64,000 bases of DNA. It comes from Perognathus longimembris pacificus. Its lineage: Eukaryota > Chordata > Mammalia > Rodentia > Heteromyidae. The position numbers and the translations under genes are program-made. A model generated the notes under the pieces. The model had not been told where the DNA came from and did no database searches. It saw nothing but the letters and a program-made list of their open reading frames with translations. The stretch spans positions 13,537,086 to 13,601,085 of the forward strand of contig NC_063188.1 in NCBI RefSeq assembly GCF_023159225.1. The letters are read 5' to 3'. This document shows, piece by piece, positions 1 through 10,587 of this stretch; position 1 is the stretch's first letter, and each line of letters begins with the position of its first letter.

Positions 1-91
1 AATGAAAAGGAAAAGGGCATTCTGTTAAACAAGAAGAAAAGGGCCTTTTATTAGACAAAAGCTATTTCCATTTGTTTGTTTGTTTGTTTTG

Positions 92-200
92 TTTTTTGGT
101 TTTGCCTCTCATGGGGCTTGAACTCTGGGCCTGGGTGCTGTCCTTGTGCTCCTTTTGCTCAAGGCTAACACTCTACCACTTGAGCCATAATGGCCATTTC
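92..200 (-). mobile_element. Geo right-unit SINE fragment
   Basis: Minus-strand copy of the tRNA-like right unit shared by the window's two main SINE families. The antisense B-box region (GGGGCTTGAACTCTGGGCC) and the antisense A-box region (CTCTACCACTTGAGCC) are readable. No clear head is attached, so it is a 5'-truncated or decayed copy. Confidence 0.7.
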
Positions 201-290
201 CATGTGGATGAGAATATGGGCCAAATTTCTGCTAGGCCGAATGGGTATATGCAATCCTGAGAAATTAGTCATTAAAAAAAGACTAAGCAA

Positions 291-513
291 AGCCAGGTGC
301 TGGGGCTCATGCCCATAATCTTAGCTACTCAGGACTCTGAGACCTGAGCATCACAGTTTGAAGTCAGCCTGGGCAAAAATGTTAATGCCACTCTTGTCTC
401 CAATTAACCAGCAAAAAGTGGGAAGTAGAGGTGTGACTCAAATGGTAGCGCACAAGCTGTGAGCGAAAAAGCTATGGGACAGTGGCCAGGCCTGACTTCA
501 AACCCCAGTACTG

Positions 514-514
<1 letters not shown>
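291..514 (+). mobile_element. Type A SINE (7SL-like head + Geo unit)
   Basis: Plus-strand copy. The head reads like the 7SL/B1/Alu left end (GCCAGGTGCTGG, TTAGCTACTCAGGA), then a linker with CTCCAATTAACCAGC, then the right unit with an A-box-like stretch and a B-box-like stretch (CTTCAAACCCCAGTACTGGCA). The 3' end runs straight into a (CA)n tract. Confidence 0.85.

Positions 515-558
<44 letters not shown>
515..558 (+). repeat. (CA)n microsatellite at SINE tail
   Basis: About 22 CA units directly continuing the terminal GGCACACA of the type A SINE. Confidence 0.97.
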
Positions 559-559
<1 letters not shown>

Positions 560-639
560 TTTTGGTTGCTTCATTTCTATAAGGAAGGTAAAGATTGCAG
601 AAGACTCAAAAAGGAATCCAGTACTTATTCTAAACTTTT

Positions 640-842
640 TTTTTTTTTGGCCAGTCCTGGGGCATGGACTCAGGGGCCTGAGCACTGTCCCTGGCTTCTT
701 TTTGCTCAAGGCTAGCACTCTACCTCTTGAACCACAGCGCCACTTCTGGCCATTTTCTGTACATGTGGTGCTGGGGAATCGAACCCAGGGCCTCACGTTT
801 ATGAGGCAGGCACTCTTGCCACTAGGCCATATCCCCAGCCCC
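640..842 (-). mobile_element. IDL-Geo dimeric SINE with perfect TSD
   Basis: Full dimer in antisense: T-run, Geo unit, then ID-like left unit ending GGCCATATCCCCAGCCCC. It is flanked by a perfect 14-bp target-site duplication, TATTCTAAACTTTT, at 626-639 and 843-856. The TSD, the T-run (antisense poly(A)) and the retained CpG in AATCGAACCC mark a fairly recent L1-type retroposition. Confidence 0.93.
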
Positions 843-1015
843 TATTCTAAACTTTTGATGCCATTCTAGAAATGTTTCTAGATGGGTAGGCCAGTCCCTT
901 GTAGAGTATTGATTGATGGTGAGGCGGTTATCTGCTTAAGATTGAATAGCCAGTCACATAAGAAATCAGATGACACTACTGAACTCCACTGTGTAGTACA
1001 ACTTTCTGTGATGAT

Positions 1016-1190
1016 AATGTTCTACATTTGTGATATCCAGTTTAACTAGCCACTAGTCACCTAGTGCTGTTGAAAACTTAAGCTGTAGCTAGTACAATTA
1101 CGAGTGTGAGCCTTATGTTTATTAATTTCACTTTATTTCAGTAGCCACATGTGGCTAATAACTGGTATATAGGATAGCACAAGTCTATAT
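1016..1190. mobile_element. hAT-type DNA transposon relic (probable)
   Basis: Contains the GTAGCCACATGTGGCTA end signature and, in the other half, ACTAGCCACTAGTCACC. This is the paired arrangement I know from short non-autonomous hAT elements of mammals. Degraded; the subfamily is uncertain. Confidence 0.45.
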
Positions 1191-1195
1191 CAAGA

Positions 1196-1607
1196 GGATA
1201 AAGATGAGAGTAGGAAAATTGGGACAGGAGTAGAGATTCATAAGGGAAACTCAAGAAACTTTAGACTTGCAATGCATTCATTGATTTCTTAACTATCTTC
1301 CATGAGCCCTTTGCATTGGTACTGAAGTGGAGTGAGGACAGGAGACTCAAAAGCTGTATCAGCTATGAGTAAGGTTAGAAGGGTGATTAAACCCTACCTC
1401 TCAAATAAGAGTCACATGATGGGATGGAAAGAAGCTGACTAACAGATTGAAGACCCATTTTGTCACTTATTGAGTGGATAATCTTGACCCTAAATTCCTT
1501 AAGTCCTTAGTTTTATTTTCTAGAAAATAAAGAAGATGGTACCTCCTACGGTACTTTCCTCAGGGAGCTTCTTACTTCAGATAGGAGATCATACTGAATA
1601 ATTTCCG

Positions 1608-1610
<3 letters not shown>
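1196..1610. other. No recognisable feature
   Basis: Unique-looking, moderately AT-rich DNA. No gene, repeat or structured RNA seen. Confidence 0.5.

Positions 1611-1655
<45 letters not shown>
1611..1655 (+). repeat. (TG)n microsatellite
   Basis: Pure TG array abutting the 3' end of the antisense type A SINE that follows. Confidence 0.97.
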
Positions 1656-1656
<1 letters not shown>

Positions 1657-1864
1657 GGTACTGTGGCTTGAACTCAGGGCCTTACATTCTTGCTTAGCTT
1701 TTTTAACTCAAAGCTTCATGCTGGGCCTCAACTATACTTCTGGTGTTTTGATGGTCAGTTGGGGATGAGTCTGTCATATTTGTCTACCAAGGCTGGCTTT
1801 GAACCGTGATCCTCAGTCTCCTGAGTAGGTATGATTACAGGTGTGAGCCACAGGTACTGTACGT
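1656..1864 (-). mobile_element. Type A SINE, diverged
   Basis: Antisense copy: GGCTTGAACTCAGGGCC (B-box side), then CCTGAGTAGGTATGATTACAGGTG (7SL-like head). Many substitutions, so an older insertion. Confidence 0.8.

Positions 1865-1913
<49 letters not shown>
1865..1913 (+). repeat. (GT)n microsatellite
   Basis: About 24 GT units between two antisense type A SINEs, touching the 3' end of the second. Confidence 0.97.
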
Positions 1914-1914
<1 letters not shown>

Positions 1915-2130
1915 AGCCGTGAGGCTTGAACTCAGGGTGCTGGCACTGTCCCTGAGCTCTTTTGCTCACCATTTTGAGCCACTGCGGCTGCTTCTGGTTT
2001 CCTGACGGTTTGTTGGAGATAAAAGTCTCATGGACTTTCCTGTCTGGGCTGGCTTTGAACAGCGATTCTCAGATTCAACTTCCTGGGTACCTAGGATTGC
2101 AGGTGTGAGCCAAGAGCACCTGGCTTTTTA
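1914..2130 (-). mobile_element. Type A SINE
   Basis: Antisense copy with Geo unit (GAGGCTTGAACTCAGGGTGC), linker (TTGGAGATAAAAGTCTCATG) and head ending in AGCACCTGGCT. Confidence 0.85.
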
Positions 2131-2131
2131 T

Positions 2132-2250
2132 TTGTTTTGCAAGGAAAGGTCTTGCTATGTAATCCAGGCTGTCCTTCAAATTCTGCTGTCTTCACCCTCC
2201 CAGGTACTGGGATAAGAGAGTTACAGGTATGCACCACCATTCCCTGCTCC
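2132..2250 (-). mobile_element. B1-like SINE
   Basis: Antisense rodent B1: GGTCTTGCTATGTAATCCAGGC, then CTCCCAGGTACTGGGAT and the terminal CACCACCATTCCCTGC. It directly abuts the type A head. Confidence 0.75.
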
Positions 2251-2251
2251 A

Positions 2252-3978
2252 TACTGGATAATTTCCTGGGATTTTATGTCAGTAATGTGAATGCATTTTA
2301 AAAAGGATGAAGCCATATGAAATGTACCATTTGTGTCATTATCATCTTTAGAAAAGCCAATATTCTTTCTACTGTATCTACTAATGAGCCCACCCTGTAG
2401 CAAGTTTCCTTAACTTTCAGGCCAAGGTTCTTATCCTGACCCCCATAATGTGTCTTTTAAAAATTAATAAGCTGAGTGAGCAGCAGAGAATTTTCCAAGC
2501 GGGGTCCTACTATCTCCCCACTCATATGGACATTTTTTTTTCTCTCCCTTGGCAGAGTATGAACTTTACTACAACCCACTGAGCAAAATAATGTCTTCTT
2601 TTCAAATCATTAAGCTCGGTGACCAGGCCATTCAAAATACAGCAGGGTGGTCAGATCACCAAAGTCCATAGCTTGGTGCATATCTTCCCTTCCCCAGCAG
2701 ACTGCATGGTGCCCGCAGGGCTTAGAGTATCTTGGCCTTCTGCATAGGGCAACTTTAGCCACAGGAAGCCAGTAAGTGAATAGGATCCTTACAGTGAACA
2801 TTGGCCATAGGTATTACTAAGAGGTTTCGTTTAACTCTGCATGGTCAGTGGTGTTCCACCCTACCTCTCCCGGAGTATGTCATTGTCCTGAATGAAAAGG
2901 TTCCAGGGCAATGCTTAGAGAATGAGTCTAAGCTGTTGGATTATCAACTAAGGATAAAGTTCTCTGTTTCTGTCACATATACAGCCCAGTGTTCCATGGC
3001 CTTCCTTCTGCCTTAGCATATACTCACTTGGATTGTTTGTATATTTCCAAGCCCTTAGAGCCCCTTGAACTCTGAGCTAAACTGTTCTGTGTACAATATC
3101 TGCAGGATTAGAAATGAATTGCAAGGAACATAGAAAATACAATCTTTTGAGCTATTTAGACAGTCCCAAAATTGTACAGCTATGAATCCAAGAAACTTGA
3201 AAGTCTTTTTGCTTCCACCCTTTTTACCTCCAAGAATTGAGATTGGTTTAACAGTCCGCCATGTCTCACTCACGTTGATGTATGCTTACCTCTGGCAGTC
3301 TCAATGCTGGGGCCTATGAGTGGAGCTGGGGCACTGGTTCACTTTGCCAATGATTGTGATATATCATCTATAATATATGATACATGATATGGTCCGTGGA
3401 GCCAAACAAGTCACTTGGAGAGTGAGTTATTGGCTTTCTGGACAGAAAAGGTGTTGGGTCAAGTCCAAAAACAGCACTGAGTTTTCCTACTTTAAGCAGC
3501 AAGTATAACGAGGGCCGAGGTGACCACAATCCTATCTCACTTTTACATCTGCATTTACCACCATGTTTTTCAAGTCTCTGATGTTAACTCTAGAAAGGCA
3601 GTCAAATGGACCCAAACCAGAGAGATGTAAAAGGTGTTTTCCTGTCTCTTGGGATAACTAGGCAGCCAGCCAACGTGGGCAGCAGAGGTAGAACAATGAA
3701 AGCTGCCTAGGGAGACAAGCAAAGCTCAGGAAAGGAACCGAAACAGATCTGCAAGACGGGTGGGAGTTGTGGAGAATTAAAACCAGGTCAAGAAGGAACC
3801 CAATGATGGAATGTGAACCCTATGCCACAGGTCTTTGGTTGGAGATAGTTTAGAACATGGTGTCACACAGAAATGCACAAGTACTCTGGGTTTGCCTGGG
3901 TCACTGTATGTTTTCCTCAGTCTTGTCTGGAATGTAGTTTCATTTGTGAGATGATTGATTTTATTTTAATTTTTTGGT
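2252..3978. other. Repeat-poor stretch, no feature
   Basis: About 1.7 kb with no recognisable SINE, LINE or exon. Short open frames on both strands show no domain or conserved motif. An AT-rich patch with overlapping ATATCAT/ATGATAT motifs lies near 3357-3392. Confidence 0.5.
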
Positions 3979-4168
3979 TTCGGTCCTGGGGCTTGAATTC
4001 AGGGACTCACTTGAGCTACAGCTCCACTTGTGGTATTTTTTTTTGGCAGTTCATTGGAGCTAAGAGTCTTATGCATGGACTTTCCTGCCTTGGCTTCACA
4101 CTGTGACCCTCAGATCTCAGCCTCTTGAGTAGCTGGGATTACAGACATGAGCCACTGGCTTCTGGCTG
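3979..4168 (-). mobile_element. Type A SINE, Geo unit shortened
   Basis: Antisense. The Geo unit lacks its central part (GGGGCTTGAATTCAGG runs almost directly into CACTTGAGCTACAGC). Linker and 7SL-like head are complete to GAGCCACTGGC. Confidence 0.8.
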
Positions 4169-4795
4169 ATTTTAAATTTTACAAAAAGAATAGAGGCTTG
4201 GAGGGGGGGGTGGTTAGCAGGTTTTATAGCCTTCTTACCTCCCTGTGAAAGTGATGCTAGTCTTTTTTTTTTTTTAACCAGCACCTACAAACAAAGGGAA
4301 AACATGTAAGCTTCCTTCTGGGAAAGGAAGGAACCAGCTCAGTTTGGTTTGGGACATGCTTGCTGCTGCTGAGGCATTAATCAGGGCCCTGACATAGCTG
4401 GAAAGGGCTGGTTTCCTATTCATGTATGGAATCATAAAGGGGGCACAACATTTAAACAAAAGGCCAAGGAAACCTCTCCCAAAGATCCTATCAACTGCAG
4501 CTATGGACCAAGGAGTCTAGCCAGAAGGGAAAACCCATTTTAGAAAAGAACCCTGTTTTTCCAGGAGGCAGCATTCCTGTTACTCCGGATATGACTATAG
4601 TTCCAAAGAGGTCACTGGGGTAGACCTTCACTTCAACTGGCTCTCAGGGAGTGGCCAATTATTTGTGGTTAGGTTATTTTTCATTATCTGTAGCATTAAA
4701 GGACACGGATATCCTTCGTTTAAGATGGGGACCATTGTAGTTTGATAGTTCACCATGCATTTTACTTCTCTCACATTGTTTAGCAAAAGTATAGT
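4169..4795. other. No recognisable feature
   Basis: Unique-looking DNA with G8 and T14 runs at its start (4203-4274). No exon or repeat identified. Confidence 0.5.
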
Positions 4796-5034
4796 TGGGA
4801 ACTGGGCACTCCTGCCTATAACCCTAGCTACTCAGGAGGCTGAGATCTGAAGATGGAGGTTCAAAGCCAGCTCAGTCATGAAAGTCTGTGAGACTCTTAT
4901 CTCCAGTTAATCAGCAAAATACCAGAAGTGGAGCTGTGGCACAAGTGATAGAGCACCCACTATGAGCAAAACTTCTAAGGAACAATACCCAAGCCCTGAG
5001 TTCAAGCCTCAGGACTGGCATAAAAAAATAATAA
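4796..5034 (+). mobile_element. Type A SINE
   Basis: Plus-strand full copy: CCCTAGCTACTCAGGAGG head, TTATCTCCAGTTAATCAGC linker, GTGGAGCTGTGGCACAAG A-box region, GAGTTCAAGCCTCAGG B-box region, A-rich tail. Confidence 0.88.
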
Positions 5035-5435
5035 TGAACAGCCTGATTTTGCACAGTCACATAGGTGATAAGTAGCAGACCACTGAGTCCAAAGTCTGAA
5101 CTTTTAATTGTCAATTTATCTAAATGTCAGTGGTATTTGAAAGAGTGTTTTGATTTTTTAAAAACCATAACAACCTTTTTCTGATGTCTAGTGAGCCCTG
5201 GGTTAGCATTTCACATGTATTTCTTGCCACAGACCATTCATTGGGTGAAGGTATTGATGTTGTTCCCAGTTTACAGCAGTGGACACTGAGACTTCAACAA
5301 TCAGGTTTAGAGATTAATGGTGACTGACCCTGTCCCTCCATCTCAGGAGTCTATGTTCTATTCTGTATATTTTCCATCCTGTTTTCAGGATTTTGTGGTA
5401 TTGATTTTCCCATTCTTGCCTGAATGATGTCTTTT

Positions 5436-5622
5436 CTTTTGGCCAGTCCTGGGGCTTGAACTCAGGGTCTGGGCACTGTCCCAGAGTGCTCAAGGCTAGT
5501 ACTCTACCACTTGAGCCACAGCAATACTTCTGCTTTTTCCTGTGTATGTGATACTGAGGAATCAAACCCAGGGCTCCATGTGTACTAAGCAAGCACTCTA
5601 CAGCTAAGCCACGTTCCCAGTC
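5436..5622 (-). mobile_element. IDL-Geo SINE
   Basis: Antisense dimer: CCAGTCCTGGGGCTTGAAC ... CCACTTGAGCCACAGC, then the ID-like left unit with AATCAAACCCAGGGC ending TTCCCAGTCCC. Older than the neighbour that follows (CpGs lost). Confidence 0.88.
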
Positions 5623-5638
5623 CCTGAAAGAGGTCTTT

Positions 5639-5840
5639 TTTTTTTTTTTGCCAGTCCTGGGCCTTGGACTCAGGGCCTGAGCACTGTCCCTGGCTTCTTT
5701 TTGCTCAAGGCTAGCACTCTACCACTTGAGCCATAGAGCCACTTCCAGCCTTTTCTGTGTATGTGGTGCTGGGGAATTGAACCCAGGGCTTCATGTATAC
5801 GAGTCAAGCACTCTACCACTAGGCCATATTCCCAGCCCCC
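5639..5840 (-). mobile_element. IDL-Geo SINE in tandem, with TSD
   Basis: Second antisense dimer placed just beyond the 5' end of the previous one, in the same orientation. TSD TGAAAGAGGTCTTT at 5625-5638 and 5841-5854 shows an independent insertion rather than a duplication. Confidence 0.93.
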
Positions 5841-5879
5841 TGAAAGAGGTCTTTACAGAAAATCTTTATTTCATTCCTG

Positions 5880-5932
5880 AGTGTGAGCGTGTGTGCATTG
5901 TGTGTGCATGTACACTCGTACACGCATGCGTG
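5880..5932 (+). repeat. Degenerate (TG)n/(TGCA)n tract
   Basis: Imperfect alternating purine-pyrimidine tract (GTGTGTGCATTGTGTGTGCA ...) next to the 3' end of the antisense type A SINE that follows. Confidence 0.8.
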
Positions 5933-5935
5933 CCT

Positions 5936-6156
5936 ATATTGAGGCTTCTATTCGGGCTGGGCTCTGTCCCTTGACTTTTCTTTTTTACTAACGCCTAACA
6001 TTTTACCACTTGGGCTACAGCTCCACTTCAGGCTTTTTGCTATGGAGAAAAAAAGTCTCACAGACTTACCTATCCTGACTGGCTTAGGACTGTGATCCTC
6101 AGTTTTCTGCCTCCTGAGTAGCTAGGATTACAGGTGTGAGTCACTGGTATCCAGCT
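5936..6156 (-). mobile_element. Type A SINE
   Basis: Antisense; Geo unit diverged (GAGGCTTCTATTCGGGC), linker and head good (CTCCTGAGTAGCTAGGATTA). Confidence 0.82.
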
Positions 6157-6847
6157 TCTTTCAGTTCTTCACTATGTCTTTCTTTCATAATGCAATTACT
6201 TCCATTGTTTTCTGTTGGAAGTCTTTACTCCTAGGAAATGGCAAGCTTCTTGTAGGCATCGACTGTGGTTTGTACTGCCTGCTCTGCTCTGCACCGAACG
6301 GAACATAGAGCACAGAGTAGCGTTCAGTGCATGCTGCTGGAATTGAATTATGAACTATTGTCTCATGTTTGTGCTTTCCTCAAGGGTTTTCAGTTAGAAC
6401 ATTTGGCTGGAATATCATACAGACAAACTGAATTAGGAACAAAAATCACGCAATGTATGTTACAGTTTCAGGCTGAGCATTCTGCATTACCTAACATTTT
6501 TGATTTCTTTTCCAGTTAGTTATTATCTGATTTCACAAACATCGCCTTTCTTTTTATATTGACTACATGGAAATTTTCTTCTTTATGCCTCCAAGTTTTA
6601 CCTTTTCTCCGTTTCAGACCTTTCAGGGTGGTTTTTCATCTTGTCAAAGTCACTCTTGTGGCCCATCCCACGGTGAACTAACTTGGAATGCGTGCTGCTC
6701 ACTTCTGTCTTCGCTTTGCTCTGCATTTTATGTTGTCTTTCTGTTTGCATTAACAGTTGCACATAGATGACAACAGCTCAAAGGTGACAACAGAAACAGG
6801 AGACCCAGCCTTTGCTGCTTTTGTTTCGCACACTTAAAAGGGGGGGA
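6157..6847. other. No recognisable feature
   Basis: AT-rich unique-looking DNA. Short open frames (e.g. 6265-6519) have no recognisable domain. Confidence 0.5.
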
Positions 6848-7078
6848 AAGCTGGGCGCTGGTGGCCCACACCTGTCATCCTAGCTACTCAGGGGGATAAG
6901 ATTTGAGGATCGCAGTTCCAAGCCAGCCCAGACTGGAAAGTCCGTGAGACTCTTCAATTAAGCACCAAAACAATAAAATAAAAACTAAAACACTGGAAAT
7001 GGAGCTGTGGTTTGAGTTGTACAGTGTTAACCTTGAACAATGCCCAGGCACTAAGTTCAAGCCCCAGGGCTAGCACAA
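6848..7078 (+). mobile_element. Type A SINE
   Basis: Plus strand: AGCTGGGCGCTGGTGGCCCA head, linker disturbed by an A-rich insertion (AATAAAATAAAAACTAAAAC), diverged Geo unit, AAGTTCAAGCCCCAGG near the end. Confidence 0.82.
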
Positions 7079-7689
7079 ACAGGGAGAAGGAAGACAGAGA
7101 ATTTGATCAGAACAAAATACACACATTTGAGGATTTGAATGACAAATCCAAATTGATTTTCATAATTATTTATAACATAATAGGACCCCTTAAAGAAGTC
7201 AACAGCTATACCATAGCCCAAGCTTTACATATTCCTCTTTTAGTCTTCAAAAGCCCTTTTATTGTCTTAGACAATGTGACCACAGTCCTGGGTTTGCAGG
7301 GTCAGTGGGTCCGGGTTGACCCTACATGAGGGTAATAGTAGGCTGTGTGCCTGACTTTAGTGATGAGGTCTCCTTGGATTTGTAGACTCAGCAGTTGGAT
7401 GTAAGCTGCAGCCGGCCCCCCTTGCAACAGCTATCCATGAGAACTGGCTGCACAAGGGGAGAAAGAGGCCCTTTCCCACTGCTCCGGCTCTCACCCTGGG
7501 CCTCTCTGCACCTGTGGATGCTTGAAATCTGCACCCTGCCAGCTTTGTTCCTCAGTAATCCCTGCTGAGGGAATTTGGGCCTGTTCTCCACAGCTACTTC
7601 CATCTGCACTTGGCTTTCCCCTTGACTCCACAGTTCTGGCAAGTGCTGACTCCTTCAAAGCCAGTGCGAGGAGAGTCCATGCTCGAAAT

Positions 7690-8000
7690 CATCTGCCTGG
7701 GCTTGGAAGGAGCGGAAAATGGAAAACATGCTCAGTTTGGAGGCATTTTATTCTTCTGGAATAATATGAAACCTCCACTGGTTTATTGTTTATAGGCTGC
7801 CAAGTGTGTTCTTATTTTTCCAAGACACAGGAAATCATCTTCGAATCTCATTCTTAATGACACACAAATGATATGCAGGGCTTCTCTCGCTCATTTCCAA
7901 ATTGTCACATAAGGCCGGGTGGGGATTTATCTTATTATTACTGTTGTTGATCAAAATGGGGTCACAACTGATTCACTTTGAGCAAAACTAAGGTGCTGGC
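7690..8000. promoter_or_regulatory. Candidate enhancer-like island
   Basis: Repeat-free AT-rich island inside the repeat-poor 7079-8234 stretch. It carries a forkhead-type motif (TTTATTGTTTATA, about 7782-7794). Function is inference from composition and motif only; no conservation data were available. Confidence 0.2.
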
Positions 8001-8218
8001 CACTCTGTCACTCTCCTGGGATTGATGATGTCGAGCATTACCCCAAACTTCCATGCAGTTCTTAGCCTGGAAATTTGGTACTCCTTAAGTACTCTGCTTT
8101 CTACATTACAGAGAGGAAAATATGAAAATGGGATCTTGCTTGTTGTCTGTAGAGTTTTTTCTTCCCAAGTTCCCCTCATTATACTATCAGTTAGACTTAA
8201 GCAGCAATACTGCAATGC

Positions 8219-8238
8219 TGTGTGTGTGTGTGTGCAAA
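8219..8238 (+). repeat. Short (TG)n
   Basis: About nine TG units, adjoining an ID-type fragment. Confidence 0.9.
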
Positions 8239-8289
8239 CCTCATGTATGCTAGGCAAATGTTTTACTACTGATTCATTTCCCCAGCCTA
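8239..8289 (-). mobile_element. ID-like SINE fragment
   Basis: Antisense tRNA-derived piece: CCTCATGTATGCTAGGCAAATG ending in TTCCCCAGCCTA, the complement of the ID start GGCTGGGGA. Confidence 0.65.
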
Positions 8290-8439
8290 GGAGTTTTTTT
8301 TCTTTTTTTGAATTTGGTAAAAAGGCTTCCTCCTGCTGTGAATCATTGCTTAAACATAAACAATAAAACTTCATAAAGACAGCCTCTGTTTACTCAAAGT
8401 GATGAGTAATTGGAAACAAGAACACAGAATCATCAATTT

Positions 8440-8506
8440 TTGGTAGGAATTAAACTTGGGGCCCTGTGCTTGCTAGGCAAGTGCCTTACCACTTGAGTTA
8501 CATGTC
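8440..8506 (-). mobile_element. ID-like SINE fragment
   Basis: Antisense: AATTAAACTTGGGGCCCTG, TGCTAGGCAAGTGCCTTACC, ACTTGAG, the usual ID/tRNA order. Confidence 0.65.
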
Positions 8507-8575
8507 TGTGTGACTCTCTTTGCCTTTGCCTTTGTCTGTTTATCTGTATGTCTCTGACTCTGACTCTGTCTCTGT

Positions 8576-8580
<5 letters not shown>

Positions 8581-8642
<62 letters not shown>
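8581..8642 (+). repeat. (CT)n microsatellite
   Basis: 31 uninterrupted CT units. They precede an antisense SINE head, so they may have grown from that element's tail. Confidence 0.98.
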
Positions 8643-8644
<2 letters not shown>

Positions 8645-8645
<1 letters not shown>

Positions 8646-8752
8646 TTAGTTAGTTTTCTGGTAAGGCCTCAAGCTTCTGCCCCAGACTGTGATCATCCTA
8701 CCTCTATTTCTTCAAGTAGCTAGGATTATAGGCACGTGCCAGCATGCTTGGG
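8645..8752 (-). mobile_element. 7SL-derived SINE head (type A or B1)
   Basis: Antisense head only: CAAGTAGCTAGGATTATAGGC then GTGCCAGCATGCTTGG. The right unit is not seen, so type A and B1 cannot be separated. Confidence 0.6.
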
Positions 8753-9195
8753 TAGAATAATCAAATCTTGGAGTGTATCAGACTGAGTTTTAAATCATAC
8801 ATTAATTTTCAGTGGTAGTAACCTACTGGTTAATTGGACCAACTGTAGAATATTTAAATAACTCACTATGAAGTATGTTAAATCAATGATAGAATGCATA
8901 GAAAAGTAGAGCCAAGTTTTGAAAAAGGGATGAGGTAGTTAATATAGAAAATCGCAAAGGTTTATTTTAACAACAAATGGTTTAAGTCAAAAGAATATTA
9001 ATTTAATGAGAGGATAAAAGAAACTAGGCTACATAAACTGGGATTCACACATTAAAATTACAACATTATGACAGTATAAATCAGACAGTTATGAAAATTT
9101 TCTTTTCAGTCCACTTCCCTCCTTTTTCTTATACATCATTTAATGCTTTGTCTACACCGTACTGATGTATGAATGGCATGCATAGTAAAAAAAAA
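8753..9195. other. No recognisable feature
   Basis: Strongly AT-rich unique-looking DNA without exon signals. Confidence 0.5.
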
Positions 9196-9196
9196 A

Positions 9197-9300
9197 TTCT
9201 TTTAAAATTTTTATTTTATCGTAAAGGTGATGTACACAGGAATTACAGTTACATGAGTATGGTAATGGGTACATTTCTTTTCAAACAGTGTTACCCCTTC
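9197..9300 (-). mobile_element. L1 3' end, 5'-truncated
   Basis: Antisense copy of the L1 3' terminus seen elsewhere in the window (TTTTTATTTTATCGTAAAGG, GATGTACACAGGAATTACAG, GGTACATTTCTTTTCAAACA). Older than the 9960 copy. Confidence 0.7.
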
Positions 9301-9666
9301 CCTCATTTTATTCTGCTTTCCCTCCCCCACCCTAGACTCCCCTCCCCCAAAATAAATGGCTTACAGAACTCGTAACGTTTCATTTTCTTTGTGAAACATG
9401 CGAGTGTTAAACTCATAGTAATAAGGCTACAAAGACAATACGTATAAGTAACATAGAATAAGGGAAGAATGCTACATTTGCCAGATATTTAAATTACTAC
9501 ACTTTCTTAATTCCTCTGTGCTTTTCAGTAGAAATGATAGGGTTTTTTTTAAAGATAATAATATGTGAAGGTGTAACACAAATAAGATAATTTATAGGAT
9601 GCATGTATTTCAACAACTACGGTTCATGTTGACATCTTGTTCTGAAGTTAAAACTGGAATTAATAG

Positions 9667-9891
9667 TCAGGTGCTGGTGGCTCACGCCTAATAATCCTAG
9701 CTACTCAGGAGGCTGAGATCTGAGGATGGTGGTTTGAGGCCAGCCTAGGCAGGAATGTCCGTGAGAATCTTATCTCCAATTAACCACCAAAAACAGGAAG
9801 TGGAGCTGTGGCTCAAAGTGGTAGAGGTCTAGCCTTGAAAGAAAGAGCTCAGGGAGTGTGCCCTGAAATTAAGCCCCATGATTGACAAACA
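9667..9891 (+). mobile_element. Type A SINE, tail with (CAG)n
   Basis: Good head (CAGGTGCTGGTGGCTCACGC), linker (TTATCTCCAATTAACCACC) and Geo unit. The 3' terminus runs into (CAG)4-5 at 9888-9905 instead of CA. Confidence 0.88.
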
Positions 9892-9959
9892 GCAGCAGCA
9901 GCAGCAACAACTGAAGTACAATACCTAGGATATAACAACAAACCAAGAAAAATTCTTTT

Positions 9960-10060
9960 TTTTAAAGTTTTTATTATAAAACTGATGTACAGATAGGTTA
10001 CAGTTTCACACGTTAGGCATTGGTTACATTTCTTGTACTGTTTGTTACCTTGACCCTCAT
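9960..10060 (-). mobile_element. Very short young L1 3' stub with 17-bp TSD
   Basis: Only about 100 bp of L1 3' terminus, antisense: AAAGTTTTTATTATAAAACTG ... CATTTCTTGTACTGTTTGTTAC. TSD CCAAGAAAAATTCTTTT at 9943-9959 and 10061-10077 is perfect. Confidence 0.92.
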
Positions 10061-10077
10061 CCAAGAAAAATTCTTTT

Positions 10078-10587
10078 AGGGAAAAAATGGAGCAAATCCA
10101 ACTCTTTGGAGCCTCGACTCTCCAAACCATCTATTTACTAAAGTACATGCAAATTAACCTTGAGATTGTTGTATGAAGATTACAGTGGTAACCAAGGATT
10201 TCTTCACGAAATATGACTTAGTAATAGAAAACCCAATTTCACTTTCTAGGAGAAAATAGTATGATTTGATAATGAAAGAATTTTGAATGATGCCTAACAG
10301 AATGTACTTGTGCCATCATGTATTTGGAAATTTTTATCAATAATTTCACGTTTGGTTGTATCCTCACTAACAACATATTTAATTCTCAAAACAAGAGTCC
10401 TTTATAGCAATGCCAGTACTAACATCAGAGAAAAGGTGGTTTAAAACTGGTGCAAAAGCCATTTTAATACATCAGAGAAAAGAATATGAATGAGTCGGTT
10501 AGTACATGAAGTACCTTTCTTGCTATATTTAGGAATGCATTTTTATATGTTCTTAAAAGTCATATAAAAATAGCACAATCATCAATT
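10078..10587. other. No recognisable feature
   Basis: AT-rich unique-looking DNA. Confidence 0.5.

Noticed and set aside
459..869. Overlapping 77-136-codon frames with His-Thr repeats
   Set aside because: They span a (CA)n tract and an IDL-Geo SINE; translation of repeats.
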